Program-made: the position numbers and the translations under genes
The notes under the pieces: generated by a model
The model's input: the letters and a program-made list of their open reading frames with translations, nothing else
What the model was told of the DNA's origin: nothing
The model's database searches: none
Part shown: piece after piece, positions 1-9,158 of the stretch
How the letters are laid out: each line of letters opens with the position of its first letter
Numbering within the stretch: the stretch's first letter is position 1
Source of the DNA: Tritrichomonas musculus
Taxonomy: Eukaryota; Parabasalia; Tritrichomonadida; Tritrichomonadidae
Length of the DNA: 64,000 bases
Direction of reading: 5' to 3'
NCBI GenBank assembly: GCA_039105265.1
Contig: JAPFFF010000033.1
Location: 558,001-622,000, forward strand

Positions 1-996
1 AAGCTTTAATTTTGAATTTTCTTTTGGAATCGAATTGAATAAATTTGCTTCACTTTTATTTGATGTGTTCAATTCAACATTTTTTGTGTAATTTTTAATG
101 TTAGAAATCCAAATTTCTTGTTCTGATTGATTTTTAAATAAAATTCCATTATCAATTGTGTACATGTCATCAATTGTATTCCAGTATTTTTCAGGTGTTT
201 GATATTCAATTGATGAATGCTTTCTTAATCTAAAAGCTTCTTTCAATTTCAACGATTGCTTTATAAAACGTTGATTGAATGTTTCAGGTTGATTCAATTG
301 CCTTTTATCTTCAAAAATTAAATCATCTTGATTTTCAACTGAAGAAAGACAATTCTTATTAAGAAAAGAATTAAATCTTCTTTTCTGCCTTATCAATGAA
401 ATATTCTTAGCAATGATGCTTTGTGCAATGTATTTATACTTCGGCACTTTGATGCTTCTTATTTTTCTAATTGCAATGAGCAAACATTCATGCATATGAT
501 ACTTAAAGCTCTGATTATCCAAATTATTAAAAATGATTTGAAGCTGATAAAAGCCAATTTCAGGATTAATCAAATCATTCTTATTCAATTCATTAATACC
601 TACATTTTCATAATATTTAGAAACAGTCTTTTTCACTTTCAATGCAAAATGAGTGCTTCTTTCACATAAGAAATAAACAAGCGCATCGAATGTACTTTTC
701 AAAGACAACATGTTTTCCATTTTATATGGATCCTTTTTAGCATTCTTCATTAATTTAAATGCTGTATAAAATACATCACCACGTCTGAGATTACCAAAGA
801 TGATTGTGGCACATCTTTCGGTTAGTTCTTCCTTTGATTTCTTCAGAAAGAAGACATTCAAAAAGTTTGTATAAAACGTTATTGACGATACAATCAACTT
901 TGGATCATTGAAATTGAATAGTAAAATGTCAAAGATCGGATCTTTTGAACTCAAATATTTGATCACTTCATTTGTGATGTCAACAAACGTCTTCTT
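1..996 (-). pseudogene. Open continuation of the calponin-homology gene after an in-frame TAA; runs off the window
   Basis: Reading the minus strand in the frame of the upstream CDS (997-1950), I find no further stop from the TAA at 997-999 down to base 1. The first in-frame ATG is at 748-750. The translation looks like a real protein: mixed charged and hydrophobic helices such as FDILLFNFNDPKLIVSS, later ENMLSLKSTFDALVYF, then a basic stretch ISLIRQKRRFNSFL. I recognise no named domain. The simplest reading is that this is the C-terminal part of the tandem CH protein and that the TAA is a recent nonsense change, an assembly error or a read-through stop. The true 3' end is outside the window. 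Confidence 0.6.
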
Positions 997-1950
997 TTAA
1001 GTCGCTATTTCCTGTATTTCTTCGTCTTTCACGATTATTTGAACAAATTTGATTAGATTCTTTCGTGTAACAGTTTGTGAGAAATTATGAAAGTGAAGAT
1101 CGTCACTTTTTCCAATTGTATTGAGTACTTTCAAAAGCCCATTTGAAATGTGTTCTATCGGCTTGCTGTCACTTTTTCCAATTTCATCTATGTCACTTTT
1201 ATCATCGTCGTCATCATCAATACCATTATTTCCTTCAGAACTTTCTGTGCTTGAAATATCTTTTTTGTGTAGCAATTCTTCAAACCGCCTGATTATTTCT
1301 TGAACTTTTTGTATGCTTTCTTGGCTGGGTTTGTAATATGATATTTTTTCTGAGTAGATGTCAAAAATTATTAAAATTTGCATAAGAAAAATGCTTTTAT
1401 CTTTGCTAACTAATGTAGATTCATCGATAACGAGAGGAACTTTTGCAATTTGAAAATAATTAAAAATTTGCTGATCAAAATCATTTGTTTCTGAATCAAT
1501 ATTGAATATATCAGTAGAAAGAACAGATATTAATGCAACAAGAGTTTTTTGATCTATTAGTTCATCGATATTATTAAAAGTAATACCTACTGGTTGGAGA
1601 ATTTTATTACATTTATCTAAAATTTCATTGTAATCTATGTTGAAATAAATATCAGAAAGTATTAATTTTAACAAATTAACTTTATCTTGATCGTTGGAAA
1701 ATTTGGGTGATTTTTTCGCAAATTCAGGATATTTTTGAAATAAATACTGAAGAGATATCATATTGTTTTGCTCTTTTTGATTAATGCTTTTAGGATTTCT
1801 AATTATTTGTGGAATTTCATCAATGTTTAAAGATAATGCAACAAATTTTGGAAAAGACACTCCATCTTTAAAAAATGAATTAATATCTTCACTAAATGAA
1901 ATATTTCTCTTTTTGAATACATAATTTACGATTCGAAAAATTGGCTTCAT
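997..1950 (-). CDS. Tandem calponin-homology (CH) domain-like protein, N-terminal part
   Basis: 317 residues. About residues 15-75 resemble a first CH domain (FFKDGVSFPKFVALS, then NPKSINQKEQNN, the usual helix with Asn before an aliphatic run). About residues 105-150 resemble a second one (ILDKCNKILQPVGITFNN followed by KTLVALISVLS), close to the WCN-x-x-L-x-PYGI pattern of actin-binding CH2 domains. An Asp-rich patch (about 245-255) and a Ser/Glu-rich linker follow. Paired CH domains usually bind F-actin, so a cytoskeletal role is inferred. The reading frame ends at TAA 997-999 but stays open beyond it to the window edge, so this is probably not the whole protein. The ATG at 1948-1950 is 87 bp from the divergent neighbour's start. 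Confidence 0.5.
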   Translation of the reverse strand: MKPIFRIVNYVFKKRNISFSEDINSFFKDGVSFPKFVALSLNIDEIPQIIRNPKSINQKEQNNMISLQYLFQKYPEFAKKSPKFSNDQDKVNLLKLILSDIYFNIDYNEILDKCNKILQPVGITFNNIDELIDQKTLVALISVLSTDIFNIDSETNDFDQQIFNYFQIAKVPLVIDESTLVSKDKSIFLMQILIIFDIYSEKISYYKPSQESIQKVQEIIRRFEELLHKKDISSTESSEGNNGIDDDDDDKSDIDEIGKSDSKPIEHISNGLLKVLNTIGKSDDLHFHNFSQTVTRKNLIKFVQIIVKDEEIQEIAT

Positions 1951-2037
1951 TTGTATTTGATATTTTATAAATACTCATTGAATGTTTTGTTAAAAACTCA
2001 TTGAATTTTTTGAGAGATTATTTTTTTTTTTTTTGGA
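1951..2037. promoter_or_regulatory. Divergent promoter gap between the CH gene and the SecA-like gene
   Basis: Only 87 bp separate two divergent ATGs. On the plus strand the gap holds two copies of CTCATTGAAT, which fit the trichomonad initiator (TCA followed by pyrimidine), then a run of T ending GGAATG. Assignment is by motif and position only. Confidence 0.35.
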
Positions 2038-4473
2038 ATGCCAATTCTTGAACCTTCTTTACAGTCTTTATTGCTTAATTCGTTAACAGAAAAAAATTCT
2101 AAACATCCCAATAGATTTTATTTGCGATATCTTCGTGTTGCTTCTCATAATATTTATCGCAATTACGCAACTGTTGGAGCATCAATTCAATTTAAAAAAG
2201 ATCTTCAGAGAAGTATTGATTTAATCCAACATAAATTTGGTGTTCAATTATACCAATCCGATTTCAACGATCCGAATATCACAGACTATTATAAATATTT
2301 TTTTAATAAGATCAATTTTGGAGTTAATTTTGAAAATGATAAATCAAAACGACTGATTGGCAATTATTATAAATTAGACAATCAATTTTCTACTCAGTTA
2401 TTTCAACCTACGCTTCATCTCTCCAAGAATCATTCATGGTTTTTCTTAGACACGCCAGTTGCAATTCTCACCATTAATTTACAAAATAAAATGAAAGATA
2501 AGCCATATTTCTACCAATTGATCAAACTTGAAGTCGATTTGATGGTTGCAGCAGGCTTTTCACTTGTTCTTTGTGCAAATTATAATTTAAACGGTCAAAA
2601 TTTTTTATTTGAATTGATTGAAAGCAATCAATTTTCAGAAATTCATTTGAATTTTGCATCAGAGAATATTGAACAATTTATTATCCATTCTGACCGAGTT
2701 GGCCATTCTTATTTTAAAACATTCAAAGGATACTTTTATTGTTACTCACAATATATAAATCAAATTTCAAATTGCATTGAAATATTCAAAGAGTTCAGAA
2801 AAATGCCACATATAAAAACAATCACTTTTGCTAAAAATGTCTTTGATTCATTAATAAAATATAATTATATTAATACTGAACCATTTGCATATTGTAAAAA
2901 CGGTTTTGACAAGCGCCATTTACGCATTTTCTTATCAAATATTCCACTTTACGATTATGATGATGATTCTCAATCATTTGTGCCATCTCAAACTTCAGGA
3001 CAGAGCATTTGTTACATTAAACCATGCGATTTTTTGAATTGGAAAGAGAAAAGAATTGAAGTTATTTTCGATGATATGAAAAACAACCGTCGATATAAGA
3101 AATATGCAAATTTTGAAGATATTCATAAAATAAAGAAGGATTTTTATGTGTGTGACTCATTGTCAACTAAAAATATATTACCTGAAACGATAGAAAAAAT
3201 TGATGAAATTGAGAGAAGAATCAATGAAATTTTAGAAAAAAGAAAAAATCAAAAATTTAAAAAAAGTTTTTTCTTCTCATTTATTAAAGATAAGTTGATT
3301 CAAAATACACTTGAATATGCAACGTATGCTTACACATTTTCATCTAATTCACTTGAAAATGAATTTTCAATACATCGTCCTCAAATTTATACAATTTTAG
3401 AAGCTTGTAATATCTTATTAAAAAAAAGTCCAACTAAAAAATTGAAAGAACTAATAAAAAGAAAGAATAAAATTGATAGCATTTTGTCGTTTGATACGAA
3501 AAGATTTCTAGAAAGTAGAAAATTTTTTTCTGATGAACAAAACAAAAAATTTCAAGCGATAAGAGATACAATACAAAAATCTAAACATTTCCCTCCACAA
3601 GTGAAAGAATTTCTATCCATTTATCTTTTCAACAAGCCTGGAAATTATTTAAATGATATTACTGATTTAGATGTCGATGATATTATTAAAGAAATCATTT
3701 TGGGCAAAGTAGGAAAAGAGAAAAATAAACTTTTGATTGAAAAAAGAGAAATTGAAAAGCAAATTATTCAATGTCAAAGGGAAGTTAGCAACGGTGTCGT
3801 TTATCAGGTAGAAACAGGTGAAGGAAAGTCATGCATTGTTAACATAATTGCTGCAATTCTTGCATTGAATGGAAAAACAGTCCATATAACCTCATCAAAC
3901 ATTCAACTGGCAAACAGAGATTATAGAAACTCTTTTGATTTCTTCAGACTTCTCAATCTAAAAAGTGCCGTTTTTCTTCATCAAAATGAACTTCCTGTTC
4001 CAGTCATCAAAAAAGAAAAAAATGGTAAAAACAATCCAGAAGGAAGTATTGATAATAATGATAATAATAATATTAAAGAGATAAAGAAAAATAGCAATAA
4101 AGAAAATGAAAGTGAAAATGATCCGTTTTTTAAAGATAACATGGACAAATATTACAAAGAGTATACAAAATCAGATAAGACAATGTTTTCTCGTTTTTAT
4201 AATGATACAGGTTTTGATTATTATGATTTTGAACAATTTCAAAATTCATCAAAAATGAACTTTGCTGTTTGTGGATTAGACAACGATAACAAAGTTCCAC
4301 CAAACAGGCCAAATATTGTCTTTTCAACTTTTGTGAATTTTGAATGCTTCTACTTGAAAATGATGGAACTTTCACCTGGAATGATTGATAGTTATTTCAA
4401 TGATTGCACATTACTCATAGATGAAGCTGATTCGGTTCTCATTGATGAAATTGGAAATGGAACAATTATTTAA
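2038..4473 (+). CDS. SecA-like ATPase, N-terminal part with first helicase lobe
   Basis: 811 residues. The last 250 residues carry a SecA-type DEAD motor lobe: Walker A in VYQVETGEGKSCIVNI, motif Ia in HITSSNIQLANRDY, an Asn/Glu/Lys-rich low-complexity insert, and Walker B in LLIDEADSVLIDE. The first 550 residues have no recognised domain; 390-460 is strongly basic and helical. Bacterial SecA moves preproteins through SecYEG. The trichomonad relatives are cytosolic or membrane proteins of unknown role, so no export function is claimed. The frame ends at TAA 4471-4473, right after the Walker B region. The second motor lobe lies immediately downstream in the same frame, so this is half of one gene. 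Confidence 0.75.
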   Translation: MPILEPSLQSLLLNSLTEKNSKHPNRFYLRYLRVASHNIYRNYATVGASIQFKKDLQRSIDLIQHKFGVQLYQSDFNDPNITDYYKYFFNKINFGVNFENDKSKRLIGNYYKLDNQFSTQLFQPTLHLSKNHSWFFLDTPVAILTINLQNKMKDKPYFYQLIKLEVDLMVAAGFSLVLCANYNLNGQNFLFELIESNQFSEIHLNFASENIEQFIIHSDRVGHSYFKTFKGYFYCYSQYINQISNCIEIFKEFRKMPHIKTITFAKNVFDSLIKYNYINTEPFAYCKNGFDKRHLRIFLSNIPLYDYDDDSQSFVPSQTSGQSICYIKPCDFLNWKEKRIEVIFDDMKNNRRYKKYANFEDIHKIKKDFYVCDSLSTKNILPETIEKIDEIERRINEILEKRKNQKFKKSFFFSFIKDKLIQNTLEYATYAYTFSSNSLENEFSIHRPQIYTILEACNILLKKSPTKKLKELIKRKNKIDSILSFDTKRFLESRKFFSDEQNKKFQAIRDTIQKSKHFPPQVKEFLSIYLFNKPGNYLNDITDLDVDDIIKEIILGKVGKEKNKLLIEKREIEKQIIQCQREVSNGVVYQVETGEGKSCIVNIIAAILALNGKTVHITSSNIQLANRDYRNSFDFFRLLNLKSAVFLHQNELPVPVIKKEKNGKNNPEGSIDNNDNNNIKEIKKNSNKENESENDPFFKDNMDKYYKEYTKSDKTMFSRFYNDTGFDYYDFEQFQNSSKMNFAVCGLDNDNKVPPNRPNIVFSTFVNFECFYLKMMELSPGMIDSYFNDCTLLIDEADSVLIDEIGNGTII

Positions 4474-4479
4474 AGAGAA

Positions 4480-7400
4480 ATGAAATCCAATTCAAAAGAA
4501 GTTTTGAAATTTGTTTATGAACAACATAAAAACAAAGCAAATTTAACGGATACATTCAATTTGATTAAAGAAAAATGGCCAAAATGTGTTGATCTTACTT
4601 TAAATGATGTTAAAAGAATGTATTCGGAAATTGATTTAGTCCAAAGAAATGAGTTTTCGCATGGCAAAAGATATTCAATTGAAACATTTGAAGTTAAAAA
4701 TGAGATCAAGAAAAAGCAATTTCTTAAAGACAGTTTAAATTTTGTCAAAAATGTAGCTGTTAAAGTTGGCAAAGGATTTATAAAAGAATTTGCAAAAGAA
4801 GATGGAGAAGAAGAAGAAGAAAATGATGATGAAGATGACGAAGATGAAGAGGAAGAAGAAGAGAATGAAGATAATGAAAAAACAACGGTTTTTAGACATA
4901 TTGTTCCTTTTGATTATGATCACAAAGGAATTCTCGAACCAAATAAAGAATTTGGCGGCTTCATTCAACAATTTATCGCAATTAAAGAGAGCGAAAAAGA
5001 AGAGAATAAAAACATGATCATCAAGAATATGACAATGAGCTACCTGTATGTATCTCATCCAATCTTTGTTAAACTTTATGGAAAAGTTTGTGGATTCACA
5101 GGAACAATTGGAGTCAAAAAAGACAAACTTGTTTTTAAAGAACATTACAATCTTGAACTCATAAAAGTTCCACGAAATGAAGCTAATCATCGAGTTGACT
5201 TTCCAATGATTCTTTGTAAAGACATCACAGAACGAAACAAAAGAATTGCTTTTGAAATAATCGAATTTCACAAAAGAGGAAATCCTGTTCTTGCAATTTT
5301 CCAAGATTTTAAAGAAATCGATGAAGTTGCAGATTTGTTGAATAAGAAAGGAATCAAATACATCAACATTTTTGATGGCAAAAATTCGAGCATGCAACCA
5401 GATAAAATAGCTGCATATAATGGTGCAGTATCTCTTGGTTCAAATGTTTGTGGTCGTGGTACAAACATCAAAGCCAAAAATAAACCATTACACGTCATCA
5501 TTTCTTATTATATACCAAATTCACGAGTAATGGATCAGGCTCTTGGAAGAACAGCTCGTCATGGAAGGAAAGGAACAACTCGTATAATTTGTCTTAAAGA
5601 TCAATTCTTAACTCCTTTGCATGTTAATGATAAAGGAATTGATTTGGCAATTGAAGAATTTTTAATTAAAAATCAGGTTCAAACAGAGTACATTCAATTT
5701 TTCCAAGATTCAAGAAGTTGGATTTTCTCTTCAAAAATGCCAAAACAAACCTTGAAAGATGAACAACTTCAAATTTTGAAATCAGCACGAATTAATGTGA
5801 ATAGAATTGTTGCATTCAATTTTGAATTCCCTTTGAAAATGTCTGTTGACACTTTTTTGAAAATTCAAACACAAAAAATTTTCTCAATTTTAAATTGTCC
5901 AAATTCTGAATTCACATGGAAACTGTTTCAAAAATACGTAAGAGAAATGATTCTTGAATCATGGTCAATAATGATCAATGACATTGACGAGAAGTTTTTT
6001 GAAGTGGAAGAAAATCAAGAATATAAAAAAGAACTTGATAAATTGAATTATTCAAAACTTTCAAAAGATTCAGATGAATACAAAGAAAGAAGGGAAGAAA
6101 TAAACAAGAAATTTTCAAAGAACATTGAGCAATATAAAAAGGATCTGTATTACAACAAAGAATATTTACTTTGGAAGCTAAGCCAATATCTTCCATTAAG
6201 CGAGAATGGGAAAAAAGTTGTTCCAACTTTCATTTATATATTTGAAAAAGTTAAAGAACAATATGAAAGTGACATATTGAAATCATTCGGATCAATGCCG
6301 AATATTTATTATCAATTTGATAAAATGAGATTCTTTTCAATTCAAATTGGATTCAAACCTTATTCTTTATTAACTGAATCTGGAGCAAGAATTAGTTATA
6401 AAAACTTCAAGAAAACAAATTACATAAAAGATCCTGAATTGAAATATCTTAAAAGAACACCTAAAAATCGAATCACTTTGTTAAGCATCACTGAAAAGAT
6501 AGATGATATTTTTAACTCAATTTTTCAAGCAATCAATGGATTTCTTGGAAGTAAAACATTCCTTAAATTATTTATGAGAAGGACTCTTTGTGGTTGTGAA
6601 TTTGGAATTTGTCTTGATTTTCCAATTGTTAATGAAAAAATAAATGATCCAAATTGTATCATTGATAAAGATCCACTTCTTTTATTTACAATTGGTGTTA
6701 GAAGCATGGTTCCAATTCTTGCTGGTATTTTAATCATACTTCTTGTATATGCAGCTTCAATGAGTAAAAAGATTGCTGACTGGTTTATTAACTTTCCTAA
6801 GATTTCACAAGAAATTTTATCAAAAGGAGTCGGCATTATTGTTAATATAGTTGCTCCAGAATTAGTTAATTTTGCATTAGATAAACTCATCAAATTCTTG
6901 AAAAAAGTTTTGAATGAACAATTAACAAAATTAAAAACTATCAATAATGAGAATGTACAGTTAGGAGCATCAATTATTGAAAGCTTATCTTTTATCTTTA
7001 ATTCAACAGTTGGTGAAAAAATTAACCAAAAATTGTCAAGTTTTTTAGGTGATAAAATTAAAGTTACTTTTAATTGGTCCAAATTTGTTGATGGTCTTTT
7101 TGATCGAGAAAGAATTATGAAGATTAGTTTTCTTTTACTTCTTTGTTTAGCAACTTTTCTTATGAATTTTAATTCTCATAAACATGCCATTAAAAAAGCA
7201 GAAGAAGATAGTAAAAAGTATGAAGAAGCATTTAAAACAAAAGATAAGAAAAAGAAAGATGAAAAACAAAACGAAAAAAGAATTAAAAAGAGAATTAGTG
7301 AATTATCTACAGAAAATAAAAAGATTGGTGAAGACGAGAAAATATTTGTTGATAATCAAAAAGATTCTGATGATGAAGAAGATGTTAAAAAACTTTCAAA

Positions 7401-8343
7401 AGAAGAAATTGAGAACAAAAATCTGCAAATGAAGAAATCGTCAGAAGAAAGATTTGATTCATATTTTTATAAATATAAAACTTACGATCCATTAAAAAAT
7501 GTTGTTAAATTAACAAAATTGATTGAAGAAAATAAAGATGATATATCCAATGGGGTTCGAGTTGTAAAATATTTCATTCGTGAAGGCTTCACGAAGAAAA
7601 GTTGTTCTAAATTACTTTATCAAGGTCTTAACGAAGCTTTCATTCAACAAGTTCGTATTTATGCTACGAACAAATTCCCATCAATTCTGAATATAATTGG
7701 CTACAACATCCACAAAAAGAAGCAACTTTTGTTTGTTGAAACTAAAGAAAAAGGATCATTAGAAACAGTTATTAATTCACATAAAAAAATTGGAAATACT
7801 AATAAATTAATCATTGCTTATGGTGTTGCTCGTGCATTAGAATCTCTTCATAAGAATGATATCGTTCATAGAAACTTAAAGCCAGCAAACATCATGATTG
7901 ATTCACATTTTTATCCTTATCTTTCTGATTTTTATTATTCAAAACAAATTAATGATAATCTCCATTATAGCGTTAAAGAAACAACGCCTGAATTCATGGC
8001 CCCAGAATTCTTTAAAGATTACAAAACTAATCAGAATTCTTTCATGGTTGATGTTTATTCGCTTGGAGTAACTCTCTTCATTCTCATTTCAGAGTCAAAT
8101 CCTTTTGCTTCGAAGAATCCAGCAGACATTTTTGCTGACAAGTTGAGTGGAAAAAGACCAGAATTTCAATCCGATTTCCCACAAAATTGGCGAGAGTTGA
8201 TTGAGAGTTGTTGGGCACAAGATCCTCAGAAAAGACCATCAATGCGTGATATTTGTAAGATTCTTGAATCTAAGAAATTTATAGATGAATCAATTGATGC
8301 TAACAAGTTCGATGAATATAAAAAACAATTTTCGAGTTATTAA
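4480..8343 (+). CDS. SecA-like ATPase second lobe, two membrane segments and C-terminal pseudokinase
   Basis: 1287 residues in the same frame as 2038-4473 with only a TAA and two codons between. Residues about 200-400 carry the second motor lobe: GFTGTIG, LAIFQDFKEIDEVADLL, CGRGTNI and the arginine-finger motif QALGRTARHGRKG. An acidic Glu/Asp run lies near residue 110. Hydrophobic membrane-like segments occur near residues 740-765 and 880-898. The last 250 residues are a TKL-like kinase fold with HRNLKPANIM, LSDFYY, MAPEFF and DVYSLGVTLF. HRN replaces HRD and DFY replaces DFG, so it is probably catalytically dead. The ATG at 4480 may not be a true start, because the motor cannot work without the first lobe upstream. 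Confidence 0.75.
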   Translation: MKSNSKEVLKFVYEQHKNKANLTDTFNLIKEKWPKCVDLTLNDVKRMYSEIDLVQRNEFSHGKRYSIETFEVKNEIKKKQFLKDSLNFVKNVAVKVGKGFIKEFAKEDGEEEEENDDEDDEDEEEEEENEDNEKTTVFRHIVPFDYDHKGILEPNKEFGGFIQQFIAIKESEKEENKNMIIKNMTMSYLYVSHPIFVKLYGKVCGFTGTIGVKKDKLVFKEHYNLELIKVPRNEANHRVDFPMILCKDITERNKRIAFEIIEFHKRGNPVLAIFQDFKEIDEVADLLNKKGIKYINIFDGKNSSMQPDKIAAYNGAVSLGSNVCGRGTNIKAKNKPLHVIISYYIPNSRVMDQALGRTARHGRKGTTRIICLKDQFLTPLHVNDKGIDLAIEEFLIKNQVQTEYIQFFQDSRSWIFSSKMPKQTLKDEQLQILKSARINVNRIVAFNFEFPLKMSVDTFLKIQTQKIFSILNCPNSEFTWKLFQKYVREMILESWSIMINDIDEKFFEVEENQEYKKELDKLNYSKLSKDSDEYKERREEINKKFSKNIEQYKKDLYYNKEYLLWKLSQYLPLSENGKKVVPTFIYIFEKVKEQYESDILKSFGSMPNIYYQFDKMRFFSIQIGFKPYSLLTESGARISYKNFKKTNYIKDPELKYLKRTPKNRITLLSITEKIDDIFNSIFQAINGFLGSKTFLKLFMRRTLCGCEFGICLDFPIVNEKINDPNCIIDKDPLLLFTIGVRSMVPILAGILIILLVYAASMSKKIADWFINFPKISQEILSKGVGIIVNIVAPELVNFALDKLIKFLKKVLNEQLTKLKTINNENVQLGASIIESLSFIFNSTVGEKINQKLSSFLGDKIKVTFNWSKFVDGLFDRERIMKISFLLLLCLATFLMNFNSHKHAIKKAEEDSKKYEEAFKTKDKKKKDEKQNEKRIKKRISELSTENKKIGEDEKIFVDNQKDSDDEEDVKKLSKEEIENKNLQMKKSSEERFDSYFYKYKTYDPLKNVVKLTKLIEENKDDISNGVRVVKYFIREGFTKKSCSKLLYQGLNEAFIQQVRIYATNKFPSILNIIGYNIHKKKQLLFVETKEKGSLETVINSHKKIGNTNKLIIAYGVARALESLHKNDIVHRNLKPANIMIDSHFYPYLSDFYYSKQINDNLHYSVKETTPEFMAPEFFKDYKTNQNSFMVDVYSLGVTLFILISESNPFASKNPADIFADKLSGKRPEFQSDFPQNWRELIESCWAQDPQKRPSMRDICKILESKKFIDESIDANKFDEYKKQFSSY

Positions 8344-8670
8344 TCTTAAAAATTTTCATTAAAAACCTCATTGATGAAATATTATTTCTGTTCCAACAAA
8401 ATAATTGTTTTGAAATCATAAAAAAAACTTTCAACCGTTATATTCAAAATAAGGCCAGATTTTTATGAAATTCTAAATAAACATAAAACAAAAATTGAAC
8501 ATTTTACAATTATAAAATGGAAATATGATAAAGAATTGTTCATTCATTTAACTATGAAAATTCATTGGATTCAAAAGATTTTGTTACTCCTTTGATATTA
8601 TAACATCATGAATATTGACATTTGAATCCAACATCAAATTCAAAGTAAATTTTAGTTAATGAAATATTTA
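8344..8670. other. Intergenic, no gene seen
   Basis: AT-rich sequence after the kinase stop. Short stretches near 8580-8640 may be the far end of the decayed minus-strand gene beside it, but nothing convincing can be read. Confidence 0.4.
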
Positions 8671-8986
8671 CCTGTGGAATATTTTCTGGATCACCAACAA
8701 CAATTTTAACTTTATCTAAATCATGAATGTCAGAAAGAATTTTTTTCTAATTTTAGGTGAGCATCTTGAATTGTAATGAAGAACATTAAAATCTTCACCA
8801 GAGAAAACTGTGCCTAAAAGATGCTTTATTCTTCTTTAATATTTCAATAACTGCTTCACTGACTTCGTTGTAATTAGTAGATTGGTCAAGTAAAGGAAGA
8901 AGAACTTTTAATAAATTCTCACATTCTTTATCACTAGAAAGATTTTTTTGGTCGAAATTTTGAAGGTCTTTCACTGTGAATGACAT
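8671..8986 (-). pseudogene. Decayed host gene of unknown family
   Basis: An ATG at 8984-8986 opens 63 residues beginning MSFTVKDLQNFDQ. The protein-like signal then continues in other frames: first VFSGEDFNVLHYNSRCSPKI, then KILSDIHDLDKVKIVVGDPE followed by NIPQ, each ending at a stop in its own frame. Two frame changes in about 200 bp, with conserved-looking protein text on each side, mark a recently dead gene rather than a short one. I do not recognise the family. Confidence 0.5.
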
Positions 8987-9158
8987 TTTAAAAAATGATA
9001 TTTCCTTTAAAAAGTTAAATTTGAATTGTTTTCAAAATACAATTAAAAATCAGATGGTGTTCAAAATCCATTTTAAAATATAATTTTTTTTTTTTTTTTA
9101 AAAAAAAGAGTATATATGTTTATAAAGTTGCTGAATTTATATCAAAAAGATAAGATAA

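Noticed and set aside
421-669. Plus-strand 82-residue frame
   Set aside because: Lies opposite the long minus-strand open frame of the CH gene continuation; composition is that of a shadow frame.
4735-5397. Minus-strand 220-residue frame
   Set aside because: Antisense to the SecA-like second lobe; Phe/Ile-rich text is the mirror of Lys/Glu-rich coding sequence.
2038-8343. True bacterial-type SecA for organelle export
   Set aside because: Length, low-complexity inserts, membrane segments and the kinase-like tail differ from SecA; only the motor core is shared.
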